Origin: Roseateles_C aquae
GTDB taxonomy: Bacteria; Pseudomonadota; Gammaproteobacteria; Burkholderiales; Burkholderiaceae_C
NCBI RefSeq assembly: GCF_032337115.1
Contig: NZ_JAVXZY010000003.1
Coordinates: forward strand, 62,001-126,000
Direction: 5' to 3'
DNA: 64,000 nt
Part shown: one piece after another, positions 1 to 8,480 of the stretch
Position numbering within the stretch: position 1 is the stretch's first letter
How the letters are laid out: every line of letters begins with the position of its first letter
Program-made: the position numbers and the translations under genes
Notes under the pieces: model-generated
The model's input: the letters and a program-made list of their open reading frames with translations, nothing else
Databases searched by the model: none
Told to the model about the DNA's origin: nothing

Positions 1-136
1 CGCGCCCAACGGCATCTTTGCGCTGATTCCGCAGCGCAAGCATCTGCCGCTGCGGGTGCGGCTGTGGATCGACTTCCTCAAGCAGAACTACGGCAGCGCC
101 AGCTACTGGCAGCGCGCCAGCTTGCAGGGAGGCTGA
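1..136 (+). CDS. LysR-type regulator, C-terminal fragment
   Basis: The window opens inside a reading frame that ends at the TGA at 134-136. The 45 visible residues (APNGIFALIPQRKHLPLRVR, then a WIDFLKQNYG-type helix) match the last strand and helix of the LysR substrate-binding domain, where an R-x-R-x-F-I-DFL stretch is usual. The DNA-binding domain and promoter lie outside the window, so the target genes cannot be inferred. A GC-rich hairpin terminator follows 24 nt after the stop. Family assignment from such a short tail is likely but not certain. Confidence 0.6.
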   Translation, partial: APNGIFALIPQRKHLPLRVRLWIDFLKQNYGSASYWQRASLQGG

Positions 137-160
137 TCAAGCCCGTGATGCAGGCAGCAA

Positions 161-183
161 AAAGCCCCGCACTGCGGGGCTTT
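161..183. terminator. Bidirectional intrinsic terminator
   Basis: AAAGCCCCGC (161-170) pairs with GCGGGGCTTT (174-183) around a 3-nt loop, and the plus strand continues with T-rich sequence. It sits between the convergent LysR fragment and the PsiF gene and can serve both strands, because the stem is flanked by A on the left and T on the right. Confidence 0.75.
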
Positions 184-203
184 GTCTTGTGTGGAGGCCA
201 GGC

Positions 204-569
204 TTACTTGCCAGCGTCAGCAACGCATTTCTTGACGAAGCTGGTCTTGGCCGCGCCCGCCAGCTTCTTCTCTGCGGCCTTCGCATCGCAGCTTGCATCA
301 GCGGCGCTGCCGCCGGCCGCATCGGCATTGCACTTCTTCAGAAAGCTGGTCTTGGCGGCGCCGGCGAGCTTCTTCTCGGCGGCCTTCGCGTCGCAGGCGG
401 CGTCACCGGCCGGGGCGGTGTCGGCATTGCACTTCTTCAGGAAGCTGGTCTTGGCGGCGCCAGCGAGCTTCTTTTCGGCGGCCTGATCATCGCAGCTGGG
501 CGCCACCGCATGGGCCGAGGCAGCGCAGAACAACAGGGCAGAGGCAAGGGCGGACAACAGGGCTTTCAT
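204..569 (-). CDS. psiF: PsiF-repeat periplasmic protein (three repeats)
   Basis: A small exported protein of 121 aa. The start is set at the ATG at 569-567, which opens a clear signal peptide (MKALLSALASALLFCAASAHA). An upstream in-frame start would add 29 residues with no signal character. The mature part is three near-identical PsiF units, each C-D-x-x-A-AEKKLAGAAKTSF-L/V-KKC, so every unit carries two cysteines that could form a disulfide. PsiF is known in E. coli as phosphate-starvation inducible, but its biochemical function is unknown. The last unit has V for L and is followed by VADAGK. Repeats this similar at DNA level suggest recent unit duplication. Confidence 0.85.
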   Translation of the reverse strand: MKALLSALASALLFCAASAHAVAPSCDDQAAEKKLAGAAKTSFLKKCNADTAPAGDAACDAKAAEKKLAGAAKTSFLKKCNADAAGGSAADASCDAKAAEKKLAGAAKTSFVKKCVADAGK

Positions 570-677
570 CGCGTGGGGAACTCCGAGGATTGACGGTTTG
601 AGGGCCGGCCGGGCTGGCGGCTGACTGATTGAAACAGAGCACACAACGCGGCGCAAGCCAGCGGCGATGACAGCCTC

Positions 678-2051
678 TCAGAGAATTCGCCGCGGATGCG
701 CCAGGCTCTCATGCGCCGCATGCAGGCGACGCACCAGCACCTGGATGAAGCCGCGGTCGAAGCGGTGCTGGCATTCGGGGCTGAGCAGCGACAGCGACTC
801 GGGCGTGAACGAGATCGTCGTGCACAGCTGTGTCACGCGGATGTCGGCGCTGTGCTTGCGCAGCTGCGGATTGGGCGCGAGGTAGGCCATCTCGCCGACC
901 GAGGTGCCGGTACCCAGCGTGGCGACCTTGTTGCCATCGCGAAAGACCTCGACCTCGCCCTGCGCAATGATGTGAAAGCTATTGCCTTCCTGGCCGCGCT
1001 TGTACAGCGCATGGTCGACCGGGTAGCGGCGCCAGCGCGCGCGGTGCACCACCTCCCAGAGTTCGACATCGCCAAAGCCGGCAAAGAACTCCAGCGAGCG
1101 CAGCAGATTGAAACGCTCGGAGTCCTTGACCTCGTAGAGGCGGGCCAGGGGGATCAGCTGCTTGGTCACCAGTTCCGACAGTGCACGGCCGAAGCTGTCC
1201 CAGTCGGCATAGCGTTCTGATGGATGCTTGGCCAGCGCCTTCATCACCACCGCATCAAGCTCGGCCGAGACACCGCTGCGCAGCCCGACCAGCGATTGCG
1301 GCGCCTGGTGGTAGATCTGATGCATCAGCGCCATCTGATTGGGCGCGTCAAAGGGCGGGCGGCCGGCGATCAGGTGGTAGAGCACGGCGCCGAGCGAATA
1401 GATGTCGGCATGGCAGCCGACATCGCCGCCCTCGATCTGCTCCGGCGGCATATAGGCCAGCGAACCGACGCGGTGCACCTGGGTCTGGTCGGCATTCAGG
1501 TTCAGCGCGCTGCCGAAATCGCTGACCTTGACGTCGGTGACCTGGCCCTGGCCATCGAGCACGGCGAGCAGATTGGCCGGCTTGACGTCGCGGTGGATGA
1601 CGCCCTGGCGGAACACATAGCCCAGCGCCATCGCGCATTTGAAACCCAGCTCGACGATCTGGTCCAGCGGCAGCAGCCGGTCGCTGCGGCAGAAGTGCTT
1701 CAGCGTGATGCCGGGCACGTATTCCATCACCAGGAAGGGCGCGTCCTCGTCGGGCACTGCGTCGAGGATCTGCACCACATTCGGGTGCTGCAAGCGGCCG
1801 GCCAGCGAGGCCTCGGCGGCGAAGAAGCGGTTGCCCATGGTGTCGCCACCGCGGCTGTTCTGGGCCCAGGCGCGCATCCGCTTGATCGCCACTTCCGAAC
1901 CCTTGAACTCGTCCAGGGCCAGGAAGACGTCGCTGGTGGCCCCTTCGCCCAGCCGGCGCAGCACGCGGTATTTGCCGATGTGGCCGGGCAGGTCGTGCTC
2001 GGAGATCAGGGCCTGGTCGGCGACCAGGGAGTCAAAGGGAATGCTGCTCAT
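678..2051 (-). CDS. Ser/Thr protein kinase with C-terminal cNMP-binding domain
   Basis: A 457-aa Hanks-type kinase. It has the glycine loop (RRLGEGATSDVF, about 32-43), the ATP lysine in VAIK (K57), the catalytic loop VIHRDVKPANLL (D155), the metal-binding SDFG (D178) and an MPPEQ motif in place of APE (201-205). Residues about 330-450 form a cyclic-nucleotide-binding fold (GNSFHIIAQGEVEVFRDG, then SVGEMAYL). There is no transmembrane segment or PASTA repeat, so the kinase is cytosolic and may be gated by a nucleotide or by the tail acting as a regulatory module. The start MSSIPFDSL at 2051 is preferred over an upstream frame extension rich in Arg/Pro. It is transcribed divergently from argS. 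Substrates are unknown. Confidence 0.85.
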   Translation of the reverse strand: MSSIPFDSLVADQALISEHDLPGHIGKYRVLRRLGEGATSDVFLALDEFKGSEVAIKRMRAWAQNSRGGDTMGNRFFAAEASLAGRLQHPNVVQILDAVPDEDAPFLVMEYVPGITLKHFCRSDRLLPLDQIVELGFKCAMALGYVFRQGVIHRDVKPANLLAVLDGQGQVTDVKVSDFGSALNLNADQTQVHRVGSLAYMPPEQIEGGDVGCHADIYSLGAVLYHLIAGRPPFDAPNQMALMHQIYHQAPQSLVGLRSGVSAELDAVVMKALAKHPSERYADWDSFGRALSELVTKQLIPLARLYEVKDSERFNLLRSLEFFAGFGDVELWEVVHRARWRRYPVDHALYKRGQEGNSFHIIAQGEVEVFRDGNKVATLGTGTSVGEMAYLAPNPQLRKHSADIRVTQLCTTISFTPESLSLLSPECQHRFDRGFIQVLVRRLHAAHESLAHPRRIL

Positions 2052-2164
2052 GGGTGGGCCTATCCTGCCCGACTGGCCGGCGCCGGGCAAGCGCTGGCGC
2101 GCCGGCATTTGTGCCAAAGCGTTGCGACGATCGGGCCTGCGGCGGGCTTTCGTAGAATCGGGCC

Positions 2165-3889
2165 ATGATCCAAGCCAAGCAGGAATTGCTCGCCGCCCTG
2201 GGCGAAGCCATCCAAGAACTCTCCCCCGGCGCCGCGCTTGCTGCGGCATTCGAATCCCCCAAGCAGGCCGCCCATGGCGATCTGGCCTGCACGGCTGCGA
2301 TGCAGCTGGCCCGTCCGCTGAAGAAGAACCCGCGCGAACTGGCCCAGGCCCTGATCGAGGCCCTGCAGCGCCGGCCGGCCTTCCAGCGCTGGGTCGAGAG
2401 CATGGAAATCGCCGGCCCTGGCTTCCTGAACATCCGCCTGACCGCCGCCGCGAAGCAGGCGGTGGTGGCTGAGGTGCTCAGCGCCGGCAGCCATTTCGGC
2501 GATCGGCCGGCCACCGGCAAGCACGTGATGATCGAGTTCGTCTCGGCCAATCCGACCGGTCCGCTGCACGTGGGCCATGCCCGCCAGGCCGCGCTGGGCG
2601 ATGCGATCTGCTCGCTGCTCAAGACCCAGGGCCACGATGTGACCCGCGAGTTCTATTACAACGACGCCGGCGTGCAGATCGCCACTCTGGCCCACTCGAC
2701 ACAGCTGCGGCTCAAGGGCTTCAAGCCGGGCGACGCCTGCTGGCCCACCGACCCGGAAAATCCCGAGAGCAAAAAGTTCTACAACGGCGACTACATCCAG
2801 GACATCGCCGACGCCTTCCTGCGCAAGGAGACTGTCAAGGCCGATGACCGCGAGTTCACCGGCTCGGGTGATGTTGACGACCTCGACGGCATCCGCCAGT
2901 TTGCCGTCGCCTATCTGCGCCACGAGCAGGACCTGGACCTGCAGGCCTTTGGTCTCAAGTTCGACAACTACTTCCTCGAGTCCAGCGTCTATGCCAACGG
3001 CCAGCTCGAGGCCGCGGTGCAGCGCATGGTCGACAGCGGCAAGACCTACGAGAAGGACGGCGCGTTGTGGTTCCGCTCGACCGACTACGGCGACGACCAG
3101 GACCGCGTGATGCGCAAGCGCGAGGGCGGCTTCACCTATTTCGTGCCGGACGTGGCCTACCACGTCAACAAGTTCGGGCGCGGCTACACCCAGTGCATCA
3201 ACATCCAGGGCACCGATCACCACGGCACCATCGCCCGTGTGCGCGGCGGCCTGCAAGCGCAGGGCCTGGGCATCCCGCAGGGCTTCCCGGACTACATCCT
3301 GCACAAGATGGTCACGGTGATGAAGAACGGCGAGGAGGTCAAGATCTCCAAGCGCGCCGGCTCCTATGTGACGCTGCGCGACCTGATCGACTGGACCAGC
3401 CGCGACGCCGTGCGCTTCTTCCTGATCAGCCGCAAGGCCGATACCGAGTTCACCTTCGATGTCGATCTGGCACTGAAGCAGAACGACGAAAACCCGGTGT
3501 TCTATGTCCAGTACGCCCATGCGCGGATCTGCTCGGTGCTGCGCCAGTGGGCGCAGGATGGCGGCGATGAGGCGACGCTGGCCGCCGCCGATCTGACGCT
3601 GCTGACTGCCCCAGCCGAGGCCGCGTTGATGCTGAAGCTGGCCGACTACCCACGCATGCTCGGCAGCGCCGCGCAAGACCTGGCCCCGCACGATATCGCT
3701 TTCTATCTGCGCGATCTGTCGGGCGCCTTCCACAGCTACTACGCTGCCGAGCGCTTCCTGACCGACGATCCGGCCCTGACCCGCGCCCGCATGGCGCTGC
3801 TGGCCTCGACCCGCCAGGTGCTGCGCAATGCGTTGGCGCTGCTGGGTGTCAGCGCGCCGGATGTGATGGCGCGCGAACAGGCGGCTTGA
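2165..3889 (+). CDS. argS: Arginyl-tRNA synthetase
   Basis: A class I synthetase of 574 aa that charges tRNA-Arg in the cytosol. The N-terminal additional domain (about 1-115) precedes the catalytic core, which has the signature SANPTGPLHVGHARQ (HVGH at 135-138, the HIGH equivalent) and the KMSKS-like VKISKRAG. The C-terminal part (YVQYAHARICSVLRQW) is the anticodon-binding DALR-type domain. Length is normal for the family. It leads a run that continues with the SPOR protein and dsbA on the same strand (gaps of 83 and 95 nt), an order common in Burkholderiales. Confidence 0.97.
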   Translation: MIQAKQELLAALGEAIQELSPGAALAAAFESPKQAAHGDLACTAAMQLARPLKKNPRELAQALIEALQRRPAFQRWVESMEIAGPGFLNIRLTAAAKQAVVAEVLSAGSHFGDRPATGKHVMIEFVSANPTGPLHVGHARQAALGDAICSLLKTQGHDVTREFYYNDAGVQIATLAHSTQLRLKGFKPGDACWPTDPENPESKKFYNGDYIQDIADAFLRKETVKADDREFTGSGDVDDLDGIRQFAVAYLRHEQDLDLQAFGLKFDNYFLESSVYANGQLEAAVQRMVDSGKTYEKDGALWFRSTDYGDDQDRVMRKREGGFTYFVPDVAYHVNKFGRGYTQCINIQGTDHHGTIARVRGGLQAQGLGIPQGFPDYILHKMVTVMKNGEEVKISKRAGSYVTLRDLIDWTSRDAVRFFLISRKADTEFTFDVDLALKQNDENPVFYVQYAHARICSVLRQWAQDGGDEATLAAADLTLLTAPAEAALMLKLADYPRMLGSAAQDLAPHDIAFYLRDLSGAFHSYYAAERFLTDDPALTRARMALLASTRQVLRNALALLGVSAPDVMAREQAA

Positions 3890-3972
3890 GCGTCGCCTCG
3901 CGACACTAGAATCCGGCGCATTCAAGGCGGTGCCGATGTCGGCGCCGACCTTGCCTCATTTGTGGAGATGGC

Positions 3973-4647
3973 ATGGCTCAGGGTGGCGACAAGCAACGTG
4001 GTGGTTTTGTCTTGGGGCTGATCGTCGGCCTGCTGCTGGGCCTGGCCATTGCGCTGGGCGTGGCGCTGTACATCACCAAGGTGCCGATTCCCTTCATCAA
4101 CAAGGTGCCGCAGCGCACCGCCGAGCAGGACGCCGAAGAGGCCGCCCGCAACAAGAACTGGGATCCCAATGCCCCGCTGGCCGGCAAGGCCGCGGTGAAG
4201 GCCGCCAGCGGCGTGGTCAGCCCGGCGCCGGGCGGCGAGGCGGCTGCGCCGAGTGCGCCGGCCAAGCCGGAAACCAAGGCGGACGTCAAAGCAGAGGTCA
4301 AGGCGGAAGCCAAGCCCGAGGCCAAGGCCGAGGTCAAACCAGAAGCCAAAGCTGAGGTGAAGGCCGACGCCAAGCCTGCTGCCAAGGCCGCCAGCGCGCC
4401 GCCGGCCGATCCCAATCTCTACTTCATCCAGGCCGGTGCCTACACCAAGCCGGAAGACGCCGAGCAGCAGCGTGCCAAGCTGGCCATCCAGGGCTTTGCC
4501 GCCAAGGTGTTCGAGAAGGAACAGAGCGGCCGCACCGTCTACCGCGTGCGGCTGGGTCCCATCGATGCCCGCGACGAGGCCGAGGCGCTGCAGCACAAGC
4601 TGGAAGCCGCTGGCATTGAAGCGAATCTGGTGCCCATGAAGCGTTGA
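3973..4647 (+). CDS. SPOR-domain cell-envelope protein (DedD/FtsN-like)
   Basis: A 224-aa single-pass inner-membrane protein. Residues about 11-38 form one hydrophobic helix (FVLGLIVGLLLGLAIALGVA). A long low-complexity linker made of KAEV/KAEA/KPEA units follows (about 85-140). The last 80 residues are a SPOR domain (NLYFIQAGAYTKPEDAEQQR, then VYRVRLGPI). SPOR domains bind denuded peptidoglycan glycans at division septa, so a role in cell division or septal remodelling is inferred. GGAGA stands 4 nt before the ATG at 3973. The Lys/Ala/Glu linker probably spans the periplasm and is likely to vary in length between strains. Confidence 0.85.
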   Translation: MAQGGDKQRGGFVLGLIVGLLLGLAIALGVALYITKVPIPFINKVPQRTAEQDAEEAARNKNWDPNAPLAGKAAVKAASGVVSPAPGGEAAAPSAPAKPETKADVKAEVKAEAKPEAKAEVKPEAKAEVKADAKPAAKAASAPPADPNLYFIQAGAYTKPEDAEQQRAKLAIQGFAAKVFEKEQSGRTVYRVRLGPIDARDEAEALQHKLEAAGIEANLVPMKR

Positions 4648-4742
4648 GCCGCGCCGGGCGCGCCCGGCCAAGATCGCTTAGCATCCCTGCCGGGCGGCCA
4701 TCGTTGGCCCAGCCAGGAAAACGAGTCAGTCAAGGAATGAGC

Positions 4743-5411
4743 ATGAAGCGTCGTGAGTTCTCGGCCCAGCTGGGCCTGTCCACCCTGGGTCTGCTGGCGG
4801 CGTCCGGTGGCGCGCAGGCGCAAGGAGGCTTTGTTGAAGGCCAGCATTACCAGCGCCTGGGCCAGCCGCTGCCGAGCACGCCGGGCAAGATCGAGGTCGT
4901 CGAGTTCTTCTGGTACGGCTGCCCGCACTGCTTTGCCTTTGAGCCGGAGATCTCGGCTTGGGCCAAACAGCTGCCGGCCGACGTCAGCTTCCGCCAGGTG
5001 CATGTCAGCTTCCGCGCCAATGTGGCCTTCCACCAGAAGGTGTTTTTTGCGCTGGAAGCGATGGGCAAGGAAGCGCAGGTTCACACCGCCATCTTTGACG
5101 CCATCCATCGCTACGGCCAGAGCCTGGACGATGTGAAGACCGTGGCCGGCTTTGTCGCCAAGCTCGGCGTGGACCCGGCCAAGTTCGAAGAAAGCTTCAA
5201 CTCCTTTACTGTGAACACGAAGTGCATGCAGGCCAAGAAGCTGTCGGAAGACTACCGGATCGACGGTGTGCCGGCACTGGGCGTGGCGGGCCGTTTCTTG
5301 ACCTCGCCGGCGATGTCCTCGGCCGGCCTGCGCATCAGCGAAGTTGAATCCGGCAAGCGCGCGCTGCAGGTGGTCGACACGCTGATTCAGCGCATTCGCA
5401 AGGGCGGCTGA
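4743..5411 (+). CDS. dsbA: Thiol:disulfide interchange protein DsbA
   Basis: A periplasmic thioredoxin-fold oxidase (222 aa) that introduces disulfides into exported proteins. The active site is CPHC in FFWYGCPHCFAFEPE, and the cis-proline loop is VPALGV. The start is placed at the ATG at 4743 because AAGGA at 4732-4736 then has a 6-nt spacing; the in-frame ATG at 4737 abuts that same RBS. The N-terminus MKRREFSAQLGLSTLGLLAA has a twin-arginine-like pair before a hydrophobic stretch ending AQAQ, so Tat export is possible. LptD, encoded at 10.6-13.1 kb, is a known kind of Dsb substrate and has cysteines at both ends. Confidence 0.92.
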   Translation: MKRREFSAQLGLSTLGLLAASGGAQAQGGFVEGQHYQRLGQPLPSTPGKIEVVEFFWYGCPHCFAFEPEISAWAKQLPADVSFRQVHVSFRANVAFHQKVFFALEAMGKEAQVHTAIFDAIHRYGQSLDDVKTVAGFVAKLGVDPAKFEESFNSFTVNTKCMQAKKLSEDYRIDGVPALGVAGRFLTSPAMSSAGLRISEVESGKRALQVVDTLIQRIRKGG

Positions 5412-5421
5412 TCGCCGGGCA

Positions 5422-5457
5422 GGGCGCCAGCCGGATCGGGGAAAGGCGCCCTTCTTC
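5422..5457 (+). terminator. Possible terminator after dsbA
   Basis: GGGCGCC (5422-5428) pairs with GGCGCCC (5445-5451) across a 16-nt loop and is followed by TTCTTC. The stem is good but the loop is long and the T tract broken. It would separate the argS-dsbA run from the lpt-rpoN operon, whose promoter should then lie between about 5458 and 5549. Confidence 0.5.
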
Positions 5458-5549
5458 ACATGGCAATGGAAGATGGTGGCGTGGCCCCCTGTTCGGCGGG
5501 TCTCGCCGGCACTTTGGCATGGCAGAATGGCCTGCAAGAACTGTGCCGT

Positions 5550-6170
5550 ATGAAATCCAACCAGACCCTTCTCCCCACGCTAGCGCTGCTGGCCTGCCTG
5601 TTGCTGGCCATGCCGGCGCATGCCGAGCGCGCTGATGCGCAGAAGCCGCTCAACATCAGCTCCGACAAGGGCGGGCGGGTCGATGTGGTCAAGCAGCGTA
5701 CCGAGTTCAACGGCAACGTCATCCTCAGCAAGGGCACCATGCTGCTGAAGGCCGAACGGCTGGATGTCCGCGAGGCCAGTGACGGCTTCTTCCAGGCCTA
5801 CGCCAGCGGCGAGGCGGGCAAGCCGGTCAGCTTCCGTCAGGCCCGAGATGTTCCAGGTGAGGCCATCGAGGGCCATGCCGAACAGCTCGAGTACGACACC
5901 CGCTCCGACACCATCCGCTTTGTTGGCAATGCGGTCGTGCGCCGCACGCGCAGCGGAGCGGTGGCCGATGAAGTCACCGGCGCCGTCATCCTCTACGACA
6001 ACCGCACCGAGGTGTTCAGCGTCGAGGGCGGCCAGACCTCGCCGCACCCGAACGGCCGGGTGCGCGTGGTGCTGATGCCGCGTGGCGCCTCGGCGCCCGA
6101 GGCCGCGGCCAGCGCACCGCCGCTGACGCTGCAGCCCAGCACCGTGCTGCAGCCGCGCAAGCCCTCATGA
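5550..6170 (+). CDS. lptA: LPS export periplasmic bridge protein LptA
   Basis: A 206-aa periplasmic protein that forms the bridge carrying lipopolysaccharide from the inner-membrane LptBFGC complex to LptD/E. The start at 5550 opens a signal peptide (MKSNQTLLPTLALLACLLLA, cleaved after PAHA). The OstA-type beta-jellyroll follows: LNISSDKGGRVDVVKQRTEF-GNVILSKGTMLLKAERLDV, then GHAEQLEYDTRSDTIRFVG and EVTGAVILYDNRTEVFSVEG. Its stop overlaps the lptB start by 4 nt (ATGA), so the two are translationally coupled. The usual upstream partners lptC and kdsC are absent here; dsbA stands in their place. Confidence 0.94.
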   Translation: MKSNQTLLPTLALLACLLLAMPAHAERADAQKPLNISSDKGGRVDVVKQRTEFNGNVILSKGTMLLKAERLDVREASDGFFQAYASGEAGKPVSFRQARDVPGEAIEGHAEQLEYDTRSDTIRFVGNAVVRRTRSGAVADEVTGAVILYDNRTEVFSVEGGQTSPHPNGRVRVVLMPRGASAPEAAASAPPLTLQPSTVLQPRKPS

Positions 6171-6943
6171 ACAGCCAGGTGCCAGCGCTGGAGGCGGGCG
6201 CGCGCAGCCGCCTGGAGGCCGAGGGCCTGCAGAAGCACTACGGCATGCGCCGCGTCGTCAAGGACGTGCACCTGGATGTGCACAGCGGCGAGGTGGTCGG
6301 CCTCTTGGGCCCGAATGGCGCCGGCAAGACGACCAGCTTCTACATGATCGTCGGGCTGGTGCGTGCCGATGCCGGCGAGATCCGCATCGATGGTCAGCCG
6401 GTGCAGCGCCTGCCTATTCACCAGCGTGCGCGGCTCGGCCTGAGCTATCTGCCGCAGGAAGCGTCGATCTTTCGCAAGCTCAATGTCGAGGAAAACATCC
6501 GCGCCGTGCTGGAGCTGCAGCTCGATGAGCAGGGCCGGGCCTGGCCCAATGCCCGTGTCGATGAGGCGCTGGAACAGCTGCTGCAGGACCTCAGCATCGA
6601 GAAGCTGCGCGACAGCCCGGCGCCGGCCTTGTCAGGCGGTGAACGTCGGCGTGTCGAGATCGCCCGTGCACTGGCCACGCAGCCGCGCTTCATCCTGCTG
6701 GACGAGCCCTTTGCCGGTGTCGACCCGATCGCGGTGCTGGAGATCCAGCGCATCATCGGTTTCCTGAAGGCGCGCGGCATCGGCGTGCTGATCACCGATC
6801 ACAACGTCCGCGAGACGCTGGGCATTTGCGACCGCGCCTACATCATCAGCGAGGGCACGGTGTTGGCCGAAGGCCGGCCGGCCGAGATCGTCGACAACCC
6901 CGATGTGCGCAAGGTCTACCTGGGCGAACACTTCCGCATGTAG
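6167..6943 (+). CDS. lptB: LPS export ABC ATPase LptB
   Basis: A 258-aa cytosolic ATPase that powers LPS extraction from the inner membrane with LptF/LptG (not in this window). It has Walker A GPNGAGKTTSF, the Q-loop in YLPQEASIFRKL, the signature LSGGERRRVEIARAL, Walker B FILLDEPFAGVDPIAV and the H-loop in LITDHNVRETL. The F-AGVDPIAV and DHNVRETL wording is typical of LptB rather than other ABC ATPases. There is a short N-terminal extension of about 18 residues. It sits between lptA (4-nt overlap) and rpoN (12-nt gap). Confidence 0.97.
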   Translation: MNSQVPALEAGARSRLEAEGLQKHYGMRRVVKDVHLDVHSGEVVGLLGPNGAGKTTSFYMIVGLVRADAGEIRIDGQPVQRLPIHQRARLGLSYLPQEASIFRKLNVEENIRAVLELQLDEQGRAWPNARVDEALEQLLQDLSIEKLRDSPAPALSGGERRRVEIARALATQPRFILLDEPFAGVDPIAVLEIQRIIGFLKARGIGVLITDHNVRETLGICDRAYIISEGTVLAEGRPAEIVDNPDVRKVYLGEHFRM

Positions 6944-6955
6944 GCGGCTCGGACG

Positions 6956-8467
6956 ATGAAGCCCTCACTGCAGGTACGCCTTTCCCAGCATCTGTCGCTG
7001 ACGCCGCAGCTGCAACAGTCGATCCGCCTGCTGCAGCTCTCCACGCTGGAGCTGCATCAGGAAGTCGAGCAGATGCTGGCGCAGAACCCGCTGCTGGAGA
7101 CCGACGAGGAATTCGCCGAGGCGCCGCAGCTGGAGCCGGCCGAGCGCTTGTCGGCCAGTCAGCGCGACGAGGCGGCCAGCAGCGCCGAGGCGGCCGGCGA
7201 TGGCGAGGCGGTGGCCGAGATCCGTGCCGATGACTTCGGCACGACCGAGCGCGAAGACTGGGAAAACGGCACCGAGGGCGACGACTTCGACGGCATCCGC
7301 GAACTGCCCAGCAACAGCGGCGGTACTGCGCCCGATGACGACAGCGATTACAGCGACCGTGAATCGGCCGAGATCAGCCTGCAGGAGCATCTGAACGCGC
7401 AGATGGCCGGCATGGGCTTGAGCGACGAGGACCGTGCGGCGCTGCATGTGCTGATCGAATCGTTGAACGAGGATGGCTATCTCGAAGACAGCCTGGAAGA
7501 GATTGCGGCGGCGCTGTCGGCTGGCGCCGAGGCTGAGCAGGCCGAGGAGCTGCTCAGCCTGCTGCGCTGCGCACTGAAGTGGCTGCAGAGCATGGAGCCC
7601 GCTGGTGTGGGCGCCCGCGATCTTTCGGAATGCCTGGTCTTGCAGCTGCGGGCGCTGCCGCGCAGCCAGGCCCAGGTGGTCGCCATCCTGATCTGCAAGC
7701 AGCATCTGGAGCTGCTGGCCAAGCGTGACAGCCGCAAGCTGATGGCCCTGACCGGCGCCGACGAGGCGCTGCTGCGCGAGGCGCAGGCGCTGATCGGGCG
7801 GCTGGAGCCCAAGCCGGGCCGCCGCTTCGCGCGCAATGTGGCGCAGGCGGTGGTGCCCGATGTGATCGTGCAGAAGGCCGGCCGCGGCTTTCGGGTGATG
7901 ATCAATCCGGATGTGGCGCCCAAGCTGCGCATCAACGAGCTCTATGCCCAGGCGCTGCGCGCCACCCGCGGTGGTGTCAGCAATTCGCCGCTGGGCACGC
8001 AGTTGCAGGAGGCGCGCTGGTTCATCAAGAATATCCAGCAGCGCTTTGACACCATATTGCGCGTCTCCGAGGCCATCGTCGATCGTCAGCGCGGTTTCTT
8101 TACCCATGGCGAGCTGGCGATGAAACCGCTGGTGCTGCGCGAGATTGCCGATGAGCTCGGCTTGCATGAATCGACGATTTCGCGGGTGACCACGGCCAAG
8201 TACATGGCCACGCCCTGGGGTACGTTCGAGCTGAAGTATTTCTTTGGCTCGGGCCTGAATACCGAGTCGGGCGGCAATGCATCCAGCACGGCGGTGCGGG
8301 CCTTGATCAAGCAGTTCGTCGCGGCCGAGGACGCCAAGAAGCCGCTGTCGGACAGCCAGCTCTCGAGCATGCTGGAAGAGCAGGGCATCCAGGTGGCGCG
8401 GCGCACGGTGGCCAAGTACCGCGAGGCGCTGAAGATCGCGCCGGCCAATCTGCGCAAGACGATCTGA
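6956..8467 (+). CDS. rpoN: RNA polymerase sigma-54 factor
   Basis: A 503-aa sigma-54. The Gln/Leu-rich region I (QHLSLTPQLQQSIRLLQLST) is followed by an acidic region II (about 45-130, many D/E), the core-binding domain (GVGARDLSECLVLQLR) and the DNA-binding end with the helix-turn-helix LHESTISRVTTAKYM and the RpoN box ARRTVAKYREAL. It directs transcription from -24/-12 promoters with enhancer-binding activators. In many Burkholderiales rpoN is followed directly by hpf, ptsN and hprK. Here the next gene is a LysR regulator and that set lies about 34 kb away. Confidence 0.97.
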   Translation: MKPSLQVRLSQHLSLTPQLQQSIRLLQLSTLELHQEVEQMLAQNPLLETDEEFAEAPQLEPAERLSASQRDEAASSAEAAGDGEAVAEIRADDFGTTEREDWENGTEGDDFDGIRELPSNSGGTAPDDDSDYSDRESAEISLQEHLNAQMAGMGLSDEDRAALHVLIESLNEDGYLEDSLEEIAAALSAGAEAEQAEELLSLLRCALKWLQSMEPAGVGARDLSECLVLQLRALPRSQAQVVAILICKQHLELLAKRDSRKLMALTGADEALLREAQALIGRLEPKPGRRFARNVAQAVVPDVIVQKAGRGFRVMINPDVAPKLRINELYAQALRATRGGVSNSPLGTQLQEARWFIKNIQQRFDTILRVSEAIVDRQRGFFTHGELAMKPLVLREIADELGLHESTISRVTTAKYMATPWGTFELKYFFGSGLNTESGGNASSTAVRALIKQFVAAEDAKKPLSDSQLSSMLEEQGIQVARRTVAKYREALKIAPANLRKTI

Positions 8468-8480
8468 AGGGAGCCTTCTG

